Assembly (NCBI RefSeq): GCF_921293095.1
Contig: NC_060258.1
Location: forward strand, 7,020,607-7,084,606
Reading direction: 5' to 3'
DNA from: Ischnura elegans
Taxonomy: Eukaryota; Arthropoda; Insecta; Odonata; Coenagrionidae
Length of the DNA: 64,000 nucleotides
The notes under the pieces were generated by a model. It worked only from the letters and a program-made list of their open reading frames with translations. It was not told the origin of the DNA and searched no databases. This document shows, in pieces, positions 11,101 through 22,900 of this stretch; within the stretch, counting starts at the first letter, position 1; every line of letters begins with the position of its first letter. Made by a program: the position numbers and the translations under genes.

Positions 11101-14100
11101 TGGACTCATATGCAGGCACAGGCCTCAACATCTTCCCAAGGGGAAGAGGTGGATGCTGAAGGTACAAGAGCCGTTGTGATTGACCTTGACACTCTGCTGG
11201 CTTTGGCCAAGAACGAACTATCTCCCAAGGAGACTGATGCCACTGAGGTATGCATGAAAATCACATTTAATTAAATTAATGGATGAAAGTGATGTTTGGG
11301 AGAAATCTTCAATTTCAAGTACTTTAAACTGGGGCACTTGAGCCCAGATTTTGAAACCTATCTATATCATTATTTTCAAAAATGGGCACAACGTGTTGTA
11401 ACCGATGCGGCTTGGCATGGTTCATGGGTAACTTTGAATCAGCGTTCAGAAGGTAAGGAGAACTGATTCAATATCGTGTGTGATTAATTGTGCTAAGGGG
11501 AATAAGATCAACCTACGACGCCTTGAATTAAATATTCTCTCTGCCAATGGTGAATGAAGACGCAGCAGGAGCCAGCCAAGGAGGTCATCGCCATCCATAA
11601 CAGAGAGCTGATAAGTTAAACTTTTATCCCACATGACTCCCCCCCTTCAGTTAAGAAGGTTCACGAATAATTACCATACATAATTAACCTTTTCGCGCCG
11701 AGCTCCTTTACGGAAAGTTGCTTATGGCTCTATGAAGGTTTTGAAAATTTCTTTTTCGCACCGTACGGAGTTTTTTCTCGGCCAGGTAGTCGCTTTCTCC
11801 CCATAATGACCTTTCCTAGTGGAGTTCCAGACCCTTCCTCAGCAACTGCGCAAATATAATCCTCGACCCTTTTCCCCGAAGTCAGCCCATCCCGGCGTAC
11901 TTTCGCGGTCAGTTTATTGATGCTAATGTAATTTAATTTTTTTTTATTGTTACTTTTGCATTAAATGTCAGTTCATCAATATATTCCTTTCATTTTGCAA
12001 TGCCTGTAGAACTTTTAAACGAAGTTCTACGGTTATTTTTAGGGTTTTCATCAAAACGGCACTATATCATAGACCAAAAAATACTTTAAAGGGAATGAAA
12101 TCTTTTAATGTTCCTAGCCTACTTCAAGGTATTTACGATTTATGATATTAACATATTTTAGATCCATGACGCCAAAATCCACACTCTCCTCATTTGCATC
12201 TGCTTTTCAGTTCTCTGAAAACATGAGAATGATATATTTAGAATTTTTCAGAAGAAGAATTTTTACCCAAAAAATTCACATAAAACTACTTGAATCTTAC
12301 AAATTTGTTGTTTGAAATGGCTAAATATTATTTTTAAAGCAAATTTCCTTCATTACATCCTTCCGTCCTTCGGGGCGTGGCTTCACTTCTTCACATGCAT
12401 GATCAAGTGTGAATTTATGGAATTTATTTGTCTCCTCAGGAATTAGTTCCATCAAATAATCTGAGAAAAATATTTGAAAAAACTCACGAGTCGATGAATT
12501 CTCACTTATATCAGCTTTGCATCCAGAGTTAGCAGAATCAAAGGAATGATTTTTCGGGGAAAAATCGTTTGGGGACCACAAAACGTCTTTACCAGCTATC
12601 CGTCTTCTTTTCGGAGTTGTACCCTCCTCTTCGTTTGATGAAGATTCTGATTCATCTACATACATACATTCCGAAGAAGGTTCGCGAAAACGTGGATCTG
12701 TCGTGGCCTTCGGCGTTGACGGCAGCAGCTCCCGCTCTATATCACCTGATGACACCGTTTCAGACGCTTCACTATCTGAACCACCATCCTCGTCTTCACT
12801 ATCAGTTTGGGTAAGCATTTCAAGGATCGATTGATCCGTTATTAGCCGGGACATTTTCCCAGTGCGAGCAAAGTCCAGGAAATTTGCCTAACGCTGCACT
12901 CCTCCAAGAATAACTGGAGCACGTCGAGAACGTAAGCAAAACTCACGAAAGTGAAATGAAAGGCACTTCAAGAAAAAATGCTGGTTGCATAATTCCAACA
13001 AAAAATGTAATTCCACCGAAATATCATTTGAAAGAAAATCATTGCAGGAGGAAGGGGAATGCGTACAGAACATTTGCAGTAAAATTTGAATACACGCCAA
13101 GAAAATTTTGAAAAGAAAATGAGCTTTTCCGAGAAGAGTGAGGTTATCATCTACCACGTACATATTTCAGTAGGAGAATACTTACACCAATATACTCTTG
13201 GGTGTTCCAGTTGGAGGATAATAAGATTTTCCAAGAAAACATAAATGCGTTAATGTGTCCCGAAATAAGCCCATGAGGTGCACAGGGTAGACCACCTTCA
13301 TGGATTCTGACCAGAAAACCAAGATATGAGAGTAAGTACCTGGGTGGAGCAGTTCTTATTCCTGCAATAGTATGGAATGCTTCTCACAACATGTGTCTAC
13401 ATAAAACATTCCCTATTGGTACATTAAATTTACGAATTGTTAAGTTACGCATTAATCAGTATTTATAGCGAAATTCGTTTATGTTACTGTTGTATTCAAA
13501 GGTTGGTAAGAGGTTATTTAAAATAGTCGCTTTAATTTTGGCTCACCACAAAGAACTGAGAGAATCATATTTTATTGCATTACGAGGTCTTTTTCATGGA
13601 TGATAAATTGGATATTCTATCGAATTTTACAGCAAATATACACTTAGAATGAAGCTAACAGAGTAACGTATATTTTTAGATGTAAATCATTACAATATCG
13701 CTCCCTTAAACTTGCTAGTAAGTTATAAAAATAACAATTAAACATCTAACCTTAGCGTCTCCAAAAATTGTTCTAAGTGATGATCAACTCCGTTAATATG
13801 AACGCTAGAATTCCATTTAAAATTTGAACCAATCAGCAGAGCATTCAGAATGTAACTCCTCGCATTGATTTTCAATGAATGCAGCATGAACGTTTTTAGT
13901 TATTTTAACTTATAAACAAATAAGTGACCATGAGCACCTTCCTTAAGTGGGGCACTGAGAGCCGGAATGGTCCAAGGTAGTCCCCACACGGACAATAGGA
14001 AAGGGTCGGACCTCTCGTGCCGAGGGACCCTAATGGCGGTTGGGACCGACTTGCCATGTTTGACCGCGAAACCATGAAAACATGGTCTTTTCCTTCGAAA

Positions 14101-17100
14101 AATTCAAGCCTTGAAAATTCGGCCTTCCTTATTTAGCATCATAAAATTCAGACCGTGAAATCACGCCCTCAGTAGGGAAGAAGTTAAGAATGGATGAACA
14201 AACTCTGAAGAAGACCTGTTGCTGAGCAACATTTTACCTTGCATTTTGTTTATTTTTTTGGCCCACCCTTTTTCCCTGGAAAGAAGTATATATTTTAGTA
14301 TTTAGGACAGTGTATTATTGGAGAGTGTTTAGGATTAGTGTTGCAGTTGTCACTTCATTTGGTTTTGTATTCATGCAAGAGATTCCCAAGAATTTAATAT
14401 TTTTGTTTCATTTTTTTATTATCCTAAAGTTGTCATTTGTAAATCTGAAATCTGCTTACTTTTAGCCTACTGTTACGGAGAATGGGGAGCTGATTCAAAA
14501 TCGAACAATGGCCATGGAGTCTATGACGGAGGATGTGGGTGAGTGCTCTTCAGTTTTAACTTATTCTGACTAGGCGAATATCTAAAAGCTGTATCTCAGA
14601 ATTCAATAAAATTTTGAATTTGATTTTTTCTTACATTCTTAATGCACTCTTATATAAGAAAGCTTGTTTTTTGTCAATATTCCCATTAAGTTCACTGAAA
14701 ATTTTATTTAAACATGTGGCTTGTCTCCGGGTCCTCAGCGTGACAACTGGGCTCTTTAACCACTGCACTAATATTCACCCTTCAGAGAGTGGCTCTTATA
14801 CATAAATATATTTAACTAGTAACGGTTTAACTGTATTTCAGTTTAATCTATTTGGTAATACAACCCCATATGCCGGCTGATTCAAGGACAGCTCCCAATG
14901 GACTATGCATAACAAAAGAAAATTTGATTGAATTCTGAACGGGGTTTTTGGACACTTCCCTTGTGAAGGACGTAGCATCTGTATGTGTCATCCATCTAAA
15001 AATTCTTTAGTTCATCGACCTATAATTAATTGACCTATCGTTCTGCTTGAGAATATAACCAGGTCAGCATGTGTATAGTTAAATTTTCATCATGCTTCAA
15101 TAACAAACTAATATATGCAGTCATGTGCATTCATATGGGAATTCCAGTGTACTTCACCTAACAGTTTTGTCTTAAATACTGGGTAATAGAAAAAAATCCC
15201 AATAAATCACTTGTGATGAATGGGCATATAAAATCCATTTATGTGCCATGTACACTGTGGTGTCCATGAACAAAATGAACATGGAACTTGTTGAAATGAG
15301 ATCAATTGGTTTTTATCAGTTTTGAAATGATGGGAAAATTTTTCTTCGAAAGACACCACAACCAATTCATTGTTTTGTGCTCTAGGCTTTAGGCTTTAAC
15401 TGTGCTTTAATAGGCCTAAGAGTTATTCATGGAAAAAGTGAGATAAGGAAAATAACTTATTTGGTGGAAAATAGGCTAAACTCAATTTCAATACCTAGTA
15501 TGCAGCAGTTATAGTTCTGCAGGGTAATGACAGTGGGTGACTAGGCCATGCATACTTCTCCTCGTTAGCTAAGTTTTCAAGGTTATAGCTTCATCTAAAT
15601 TGTAAAAGGTGGTTAAGCAAAGTACAAGGCATCACCCTCTTTGAGGATGGGTATGAGAAGTTTGAATTAATTGGATGTTGCTTAACTTAAAACTGATAAG
15701 TTAATTTTTTATTAGGATGTTCTAGTGGTATTTTTTACACCGCTTCATATTTTAAGTACTTTGAGTTTTATGAAAATTCTATCTGGATGCATTCAAAATT
15801 AAAATATTATTGTGATGATTGCTTCTGAAAATAGATAAATCATAAGGGGAAGGTAAGGGAATTAGAAAAGGGATGCATGTGGACAACCTGGAAATCAGGT
15901 ATCTTTCGCCAATTTTCAGCTTTTTTGTATAAAGTACATGAATCACCAAAGTGAGGAAATGAAATAGATATTCTTACAGACTTACTCATGAATCAATCTT
16001 TGTGGTGATTGCTTGCTAGACTTAATCCATGGTGAATTACACCTTGAATTCAGGGTCAGCCACTGAAATCAGACGGTTGTAGATGGCCATAAGATGGAGT
16101 TGGGAAGTAGTGTAGGCGTAGGCTACTGATACCTTTCAAAATATTGGATGTACTTTGGAAACAAGACAATCCGTTTGTCATTTTAATATTCTGCATACTT
16201 GGTCTGTTCTGATGACTTTTGAAACCAATCCATCCTGAACTATCCAGGCTCTCAAACTAAGACTGGCAGAAAGAGATATTAGCGGATGTTTGAGGGCACA
16301 TTCAAAGAGAGAGTTCCACTCTCCTCATTTGGGGTGTGGATGCACTGAATCCATAATATAAAACTTTGGATCATAATGTGATGCTTTCCGCAAATTTGGT
16401 CTCATGAAGGGCAATAACCGCCGATATTTGGACGTGAGGCACCTTCTGTCAATCCTTATATAATATTTAATGACATAAGGTATGTGATCATTAATACCCC
16501 ATGCCTTTATACTTGAAATCATTTTATAAATAATGCAAGGTGTAGTGGTTTCGAATGTTTCTTTAGAATAGAGGTGTGCCCCTCAGAAAATATGATGTTC
16601 ATTTATTGCTGTTAGTGCTCTTGTTTACGCACGGCAAATATTTCTTTTTTAATACATGTTGTCCTTGAAGGTAAGTTCTTTTAATATCCCATATTATTTC
16701 CCATTTATCTTTGTCAATGATTTATTAAGATGGCAATGATTTTTTTGTGAGCTTTAATTACCTTTTGACCCTCGTAGTTACTTTCCATTTTTATTTTGCA
16801 TAATTTTAGCCTTGCATTGCAAGAAAGTATTTGCATTTAATAATAATGAGAATTGTTTCAGTTCAACATTGTGTGTTCATGGCATTTGTCAATTCAGTGT
16901 ATGATTACTTCTGTGCATGAGAAAGTGCATTGAGATGTTTTCTGGAGTAGATGCTTGAGATTCGTATACAATATATTGCTCAATTTCTCTAAGGAGCAGT
17001 GTCATTGAATTTGTGAATAAATGTATGGAAACCACTGTAAAAAATTAACTGACACCTCGTTATTTGTATAGCATCTAACAAAAAATCTGTTTAAGTAGCT

Positions 17101-19551
17101 ACCTTGATATATGTCTGATTGCTGTAATAAATAAGTTCAACAAATCGTAGATTTCATGCCTAACTACACTTATTTTTAATTTGACATTCTTTTCTAGAGT
17201 CCCGAGATTATGAACGAGCCTCAGCCTTGTTTGTAGGCCTTGAAACAAAGATTAGGGCATCACATTCAAGGAAAGGAAAGAAGGTGATTGATAAAGACAT
17301 TAAAAAATGTGATACCTTAATTGCTGGTAAAATAACGTGCTCAAATCCTAGTGATGGACGGTTACACTCGAAATCTGGATACGCAGCTAAAATCAGAGGG
17401 GATAGAGGAACAATGACTATTGCAGGGAAGAGAGGTTGTTGTAGTAATTCAGAACCCATAAAGTTTTTCAGGAGCACTAAGGATGTGAAGAATGGTTCTG
17501 AGGTAGCCATACCGGAAAACAAAGTGAAAAGTATTAGCATGATTAAAAATCCTGGGAAGCGTGCCAGTTCATCGAAAAAATCTTATCATTGCTTCAACTG
17601 CAGAGATTCATTCAATGCCAAATATGATCTCATTAAGCACCGTGAGATTCATATCAGTTCTGGCATGTTAGATTTTGATTCAAATTTGTCAATCAGTAAA
17701 GATTTGTACCCCAAAACCTTGGTTTCTAGGAGAGAAACTAATATTTCTTGTCAGCCCATCTCCTCCGAGACTTTAAATCATCTGATATGTAAAAGCCAAG
17801 GGGTGAGGCAAATAGGAAAAAGGCTTCTTAAGGATAACTTTGGAGGAACAAAGGAGAACAAAAATGTGGGGGAAGTGGGAAGAAGCTTCATCGTAGATGG
17901 GAAATCATGCTCAGTTGTTCCACTCACGGCAAACACGTCTTCTTCCTACAGTGAATGTGAAAGGTCTTTTTCTGAAAAAAGTAGCCTTGTCTGTAACACT
18001 CGTACTTATACGAACATAAAAACTTATTCTTGCAATGAATGTCATAAGTCCTTCACTCAAAAGAGCATCCTTGTTAGTCACATGCGGACTCATACGAAGG
18101 AGAAACCTTATTCTTGCAATGCATGTGATAAGTCTTTCTCACGAAAGAGTCACCTTATATGTCACTTGCGGATTCATACAAAGGAGAAACCTTATTCTTG
18201 CAATGAATGTGATAAGTCTTTCTCACGAAAAAGTCACCTTATATGTCACATGCGGATTCATACAAAGGAGAAACCTTATTCTTGCAATGAATGTGATAAG
18301 TCTTTCTCACGAAAAAGTCACCTTGTATGTCACATGCGGATTCATACAAGGGAGAAACTTTATTCTTGCAATGAATGTCATAAGTCCTTCACTCAAAAGA
18401 GCATCCTTATTAGTCACATTCGGACTCATACGATGGAAAAACCTTATTCTTGCAGTGAATGTGATATGTCTTTCTCACAAAAGAACAGCCTTGTCCATCA
18501 CATTCGGACTCATACGAAGGAGAAACCTTATTCTTGCAATGTATGTGATAAGTCTTTCTCAGGCAAGGGTAACCTAGTTAGTCACATGTGGACTCATACT
18601 AAGGAAAAACCTTATTCTTGCAATGTATGTGATAAGTCTTTCTCTCGAAAGAGCACCCTTGTCCGTCACATTCGGACTTATACAAAGGAGAAACCTTATT
18701 CTTGCTACGAATGTGATAAGTCTTTCTCACGAAAGAGTAATCTTGTCTGTCATATGCGGATTCATACGAAGGAGAAACCTTATTCTTGCAATGAATGTGA
18801 TAAGTCTTTCTCAGGCAAGGGTAACCTAGTAAGTCACATGCGGACTCATACGAAGGAGAAACCTTATTCTTGCAATGTTTGTGAAAAGTCTTTCACTCAA
18901 AGTAGCACCCTTGTCCGTCACATTCGGGCTCATACAAAGGAGAAACCTTATTCTTGCAATGAATGTGATAAGTCTTTCTCTCAAAAGAGTACCCTTGTCT
19001 GTCACATGCTGACTCATACGAAGGAAAAACCTTATTCTTGCTACGAATGTGATAAGTCTTTCTCACGAAAGAGTAATCTTGTCTGTCATATGCGGATTCA
19101 TACGAAGGAGAAACCATATTCTTGCAATGAATGTGATAAGTCTTTCTCAGTCAAGGGTAACCTAGTAAGTCACATGCGGACTCATACGAAGGAGAAACCT
19201 TATTCTTGCAATGTATGTGATAAGTCTTTCTCTGGAAAGAGCACCCTTGTCCGTCACATTCGGACTCATACGAAGGAGAATTCTTATTCTTGCAACGAAT
19301 GTGAAAAGTTTTTCTCACGAAAGGATAACCTTGTCTATCACATTCGGACTCATACGAAGGAGAAACCTTATTCTTGCAATGTATGTGATAAGTCTTTCTC
19401 ACGAAAGAGTCACCTTGTCTTTCATATGCGGATTCATACGAAGGAGAAACCTTATTCTTGCAATGAATGTAATAAGTCTTTCTCGGGCAAGGGTAACCTA
19501 GTAAGTCACATGCGGACTCATACGAAGGAGAAACCTTATTCTTGTAATTAA
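8157..19551 (+). CDS. Multi-C2H2 zinc-finger protein gene (spliced)
   Basis: Predicted nuclear nucleic-acid-binding protein, probably a transcriptional regulator. Coding exons join(8157-8185, 8308-8392, 9330-9458, 11116-11247, 14466-14538, 17198-19551) give 2,802 bases, 933 residues plus stop. All introns are GT-AG and every junction keeps frame, which is strong support because the exons were found independently. The N-terminal roughly 170 residues are acidic and Ser/Thr-rich with no ZAD, BTB or KRAB domain that I recognise. The last exon holds one isolated finger (17584-17652), one finger with lost ligands (about 17947-18012), and 18 contiguous fingers. The first exon (ATG at 8157) is tentative: transcription may start upstream or outside the window. 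The stop truncates a formerly longer finger array. The orthologue is not identifiable from sequence alone, since arthropods have many such lineage-specific genes. Confidence 0.85.
8308..8392 (+). CDS. Zinc-finger gene, N-terminal exon (85 nt)
   Basis: Acceptor CCCTCTCAG at 8299-8307 and donor TTG|GTAAGT at 8392/8393. Frame: last base of a split codon, then 28 codons beginning [14 protein letters not shown]. It ends at a codon boundary and continues into exon 9330-9458. An in-frame TGA just upstream of the acceptor shows that the coding frame must enter by splicing. Confidence 0.75.
9330..9458 (+). CDS. Zinc-finger gene, N-terminal exon (129 nt)
   Basis: Acceptor TTTCATTCAG ends at 9329 and donor CAG|GTAATC is at 9458/9459. 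Exactly 43 codons, all open, beginning [10 protein letters not shown] and rich in Gly, Asp and Ser. Phase 0 on both sides. No known domain is seen. Confidence 0.8.
9459..11115 (+). other. Intron of the zinc-finger gene
   Basis: GTAATC to ATGCAG, 1,657 bp, AT-rich. Several open frames of 65-115 codons on both strands have no domain and are taken as chance. No transposon is recognised inside. Confidence 0.6.
11116..11247 (+). CDS. Zinc-finger gene, N-terminal exon (132 nt)
   Basis: Acceptor CATATGCAG ends at 11115 and donor GAG|GTATGC is at 11247/11248. 44 open codons in phase 0. They contain an acidic stretch and a short hydrophobic run, [17 protein letters not shown], that could form an amphipathic helix. 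No catalogued domain is recognised. Confidence 0.82.
11684..14187 (-). mobile_element. Internally deleted piggyBac-related element in an intron
   Basis: It lies inside the 3,218-bp intron 11248-14465, opposite to the host gene. TTAA occurs at 11684-11687 and 14184-14187. Read inward the candidate ends begin CCTTTTCGCGCC and CTTCTTCCCTAC, which is only weak inverted similarity, so the boundaries are provisional. Inside is the N-terminal part of a piggyBac-like transposase (12321-12854) with no catalytic core after it. The right part (13960-14160) contains short inverted repeats such as ACCATG-AAAA-CATGGT at 14071-14086. The best reading is a deletion derivative that no longer encodes transposase. 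Confidence 0.55.
12321..12854 (-). pseudogene. Truncated piggyBac-like transposase, N-terminal part only
   Basis: A clean 177-codon frame starting [20 protein letters not shown]. It has a long Asp/Glu/Ser-rich leader, a basic KRRR patch, then WSPNDFSP and [20 protein letters not shown]. This is the usual order at the N-terminus of piggyBac transposases, where a F..FF...l...i...TN segment precedes the catalytic domain. The frame then stops. No TIDE, CD or DNW motif follows on this strand before the element ends, so the protein would lack the whole DDD core. The open frame without stops is notable for a dead fragment. A retained N-terminal peptide is possible but unproven. Confidence 0.72.
14466..14538 (+). 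CDS. Zinc-finger gene, linker exon (73 nt)
   Basis: Acceptor TTACTTTTAG ends at 14465 and donor GTG G|GTGAGT is at 14538/14539. 24 codons plus one base, beginning [11 protein letters not shown]. The extra G joins AG of the next exon to make a Glu codon, so the phase fits the large finger exon. Confidence 0.8.
14539..17197 (+). other. Intron of the zinc-finger gene
   Basis: GTGAGT to TTTCTAG, 2,659 bp, AT-rich. Short open frames at 14614-14805 and 16325-16522 have no recognisable domain. No mobile element is identified. Confidence 0.6.
17198..19551 (+). CDS. Zinc-finger gene, terminal exon with all C2H2 fingers
   Basis: It enters by the acceptor TTTTCTAG at 17190-17197. The frame is open from 17198 to TAA at 19549-19551. 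First come about 120 Lys/Ser-rich residues. A complete lone finger follows (17584-17652, C-x2-C and H-x3-H), then a linker and a finger with its first Cys and both His replaced (about 17947-18012). From 18025 there are 18 fingers, nearly all YSC..C..SF....L..H...HTKEKP. Finger 8 ends R-T-Y instead of R-T-H and so lacks its last His. The protein stops two residues after the first Cys of what would be finger 19. Confidence 0.95.
18025..19536 (+). repeat. 18 tandem 84-bp zinc-finger modules
   Basis: Exactly 18 x 84 bp with no indels. Helix residues (-1 to 6) fall into few classes: QKSILVS (fingers 1, 5), RKSHL(I/V)(C/F) (2, 3, 4, 17), GKGNLVS or VKGNLVS (7, 10, 14, 18), STLVR (8, 11, 15) and RKSNLVC (9, 13). 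The KGNLVS class recurs every 3-4 fingers, which points to expansion of multi-finger blocks. The 7-residue linker has Lys where the classical TGEKP linker has Gly. Confidence 0.93.
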
Positions 19552-19856
19552 TTTGAAAAGTCTTTCTCACAAAAGTCACCTTGTCTATCACATTCGGACT
19601 CATACGAAGAAGAAACCTCATTCCTGCAATCAATCTGATAAGACTTTCTCTCTAAATAGTAACCCTGTTCGTCACATTCCGATTATATGAAGGAGAAACC
19701 ATATTCGTACAGTGAATGTGAAAAGTCTTACACTACCAAACAAAACCTTGTCCTACTCACGTGAGTGCATCGGAAAGAAGCCTTTGTCTTACAATGAATG
19801 TGGAGAGACTTTATCTTAAAAGATGCACCTCTTCTTTCATTTGCACGCACGCAGGG
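19552..19856 (+). pseudogene. Relic zinc fingers downstream of the stop
   Basis: After the stop, the 84-bp pattern continues for about four more units with decay. In the first, GAA has become TAA and the next Cys codon TGT has become TTT, followed by a 2-base loss. The second keeps a DKTFS core but has lost its second Cys. The third retains SECEKSYTTKQNL. The fourth has NECGET with a further stop. They are now probably 3' untranslated sequence. Confidence 0.85.
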
Positions 19857-19938
19857 TTAAGTTTTATTTGACTAGTTATTGATAGTTGTTAGCAATTAAG
19901 GTAAATAATTGTTATTATTACAAGAACTGCTTGTTTGA

Positions 19939-19948
19939 AATAAATAAA
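19939..19948 (+). promoter_or_regulatory. Candidate polyadenylation signals
   Basis: Two overlapping AATAAA hexamers (19939-19944 and 19943-19948), about 390 bases after the stop codon of the zinc-finger gene. Further AATAAA hexamers occur within the next 100 bases. This is a plausible 3' end, not confirmed. Confidence 0.5.
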
Positions 19949-19956
19949 TCCCATTG

Positions 19957-22900
19957 TGTTGAAAGTGATATGATAATATTCAGTTACGTCTATGACTTAA
20001 TTTAATAAATTTTCAAGTACTAAATAAATTATTCCTTTGTATTTAACTTCTATTTTTTTACTGGTAGAAAATAGTTTACATTTGAATGTAAGCCATGCAT
20101 CACAACACTTTCGATAAAAACTGCAGGCACTTTGTCTCAAGAATGATTTTCATTGTTATGTCAATGTTAATTGTGTGATTGTTCAATGTTTAATTGTTTG
20201 TTCGATGTTAGTGGATGTAGTGCTTCTATGTAATGTATATGCAAATATCAAGGTAATAATAATAATATACAATTGATGGAGAGAGTACTAAGCTGAGTGA
20301 CTGGTCTGTTTAAATTGTTCATTTACCCGCATGCCTTTCAGTGATTATATCAATATTGTGTTTTAGTTTGAGTGCCTGCACCACAATCACCATGCAATTC
20401 TTTGCACAAATGACAATAATATTTCCTCTTGAAAACATTGCCAGCCATGGTTAAGCCTTAAACGATCAATCAAGGAATTTCTTTCCCAGGCGAATGGCCA
20501 TATATTTCCTGGTAAATATGTCCCGTTGATTGGCACGAAACAACTACCCTGAAATGAAATTGGTCGTATTTGACATGTGGTTTTGCATGAGGATATATAT
20601 ATCAATTGAGATTAATTTGTCATGGACAAAATATTTCACGTAGAAATAGTGGTGAATATGCATATTTTTATCGTATGGATGGGAATGAAAAGCCTTGGTT
20701 TTCTAAGTCGGCAAAGGCAATGCTATCATGTAGATATGTTGGGAGCGAAGTCATAAAAACTTAATCACACAACATGTATGACTGACATACTACTGTTACC
20801 CTTTTAAAAATTTATGTCAACTTCATCAACAAAAAGATTGAAGTGGAAGTAATTTCTTCCGCATTTATTTTTGTGTTTTACAATTAAAAATTCTTGAGCT
20901 CTCTTCACATTACTTGTTTTAGTAACTGTAGTTAATATCTTATATTTTCCATCATAATAAGTTTTATTTAGTATTTATATTTTTAGTGAATTATTTAGAT
21001 AAATGATTAAATCAATGCTGCGGTATAAATTATATGCACTTAAAGGGCAGTTTGTATACGCCCATGCAGTGCATAAAAGTAATTAGGTTGCTGTGGATTT
21101 TGCGTTTAAAATGATGAGATTTCATGTTGACTCGATTTTAAGTGAATTTTTGCCATGCGAATGAAGAATTGAAATAAAGTTACGAAACGGAAATATAGCT
21201 CGGATCTTCAGCTTCTGTAGACACTAATTAAAAAAAAGTGTCCTGACAAACAGCAAAACAATGGTTATATATACGACTTAGCAACAGCCTTGGGCAGATA
21301 ACCTTTTCCTTTCCAGTCCTCATATTAACTGGGAGCTCTGACTATTGTCTGGGCAATTATAATTTTCAAAAATGTGTGTTATTGTAGTGCTATAACCACT
21401 GCGGTTTTATTGCTGCTGATGCACCTTACGCATTTTTGATTGGCGCTGTGTTGCTTGCTCGCCGAGTCATGTTTTCAACCACAGTACCTTCTAGAAATTT
21501 TATTATGTTTTGCCTTGCCTGATTCTATAGGTGCCATAGTAAATCAGGATTCATGTGGAAGGTTCATTCTTCCTTGTTTACTGTATCACCTGAGTTTTTT
21601 AGGGTTATGTTGAAGCTTCATGGTGGTAATCAAGTCTTCGACGTAGTCCAGGTGTTCTGGGATGCAGTCCACATCCGTGGTTTGGTTGAAGGACGTGCAA
21701 AAATGGAGAAGTATTCAGTATGGAGGTTAAATGTTGATATGAGTTGATAGGTCATAAATGAAGACGTTTGGATTACATTTTCGTAGATGAAGATTGGGGA
21801 CTGGATTTATCGTTGTTGAGCCTTTCATGTGATACGGTGTACGTAAAAACGTAAATGGTTTACAGGTAAGAATGGCGTTTGATCTGAAAGTTAACATTGG
21901 GTGATTATGATGAAATGAATTGGAATAGGAGAGGCGTTCTCAAATGAATCCCTTTCAACAGACTCATGTCGTATCCTTTAGATTTTTCCAGAAATACCCC
22001 AGTCAAATATATCCTGATATTGAAGACGGACTGCGTTTGTTCTATGGGCCGGGTTATATGGTGTACCGTGGATTGGCCGGCTATGATGCTTGCCTGCCGA
22101 AACAAAAAACCTGTGCTGTGACGGCACTAAATCTGCACCATAACTGCAAACTACCTGCAAAGTGTTTCCAGCAAAATATTTACTTTTCCATGGTTCGGTA
22201 ACTAAGGAGTTTCGACCCCATGTTTATTGGACGTATTTAATTTTTTTCTTCAAGTTTGCATGCTCTACATTGTGATAGTATATTATGTCAAGTGGATGTC
22301 TATATTCACCGCTTTGCAAATATCTTAGTGTCTGCGTCGAGATGATGTGCTGATGTAATTTGCAAATTTATATCTGGACCTCAGTGCATGCCATAATAAT
22401 GAATAAAACGTCATTTTAAAGGAAATTTTATTCTAAATCCTGATTTTTTAATGAATATTTCAAAATTCAACACACGCGAACGTTAGCTTTGTTATAAAAT
22501 AGCGAAAATGTTTACACACATCTTGTCGTATGTTCCTAATATTGCATTTTATTGCTTGGTAATGAAAGAAAAGAGATCTGGCGCTAGGTCCACCCTGCTC
22601 GAGTTTCTCCGAACGACTGCCCGTCTCTGGCTTCATCCCGCCTATGTACCCAGCCGGCGACCCGCGAATAGGCCGCCGACTTGGCATAGGGAGGCAGGAC
22701 GCACAGTGGGGCCTAATCTATAAAAGGTGGCCATAATTAGAAAAATAAAAGTTCGAGGTTATGATTTCTTTGTATATGGTTGGGAAAACGCTTATTTGAG
22801 CTGCTGAGAAATAAGTTCGAGAAGCAGGTAAGTGTGCACCTCTTCGTAGAAATCACTTTCAAAGTGACAGGTGTGCTGCTGGGATACATACCCTCCCTCT

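Noticed and set aside
12888..13163. Minus-strand frame of 91 codons upstream of the piggyBac N-terminal frame
   Set aside because: Hydrophobic, Cys- and Phe-rich translation without similarity to transposases; probably chance.
17208..19633. Other open frames on both strands across the zinc-finger exon
   Set aside because: They follow the 84-bp module periodicity in wrong frames and are shadows of the finger array.
20387..22201. Short frames of 64-85 codons in the intergenic region
   Set aside because: No recognisable domain, no consistent splice sites, and lengths expected by chance.
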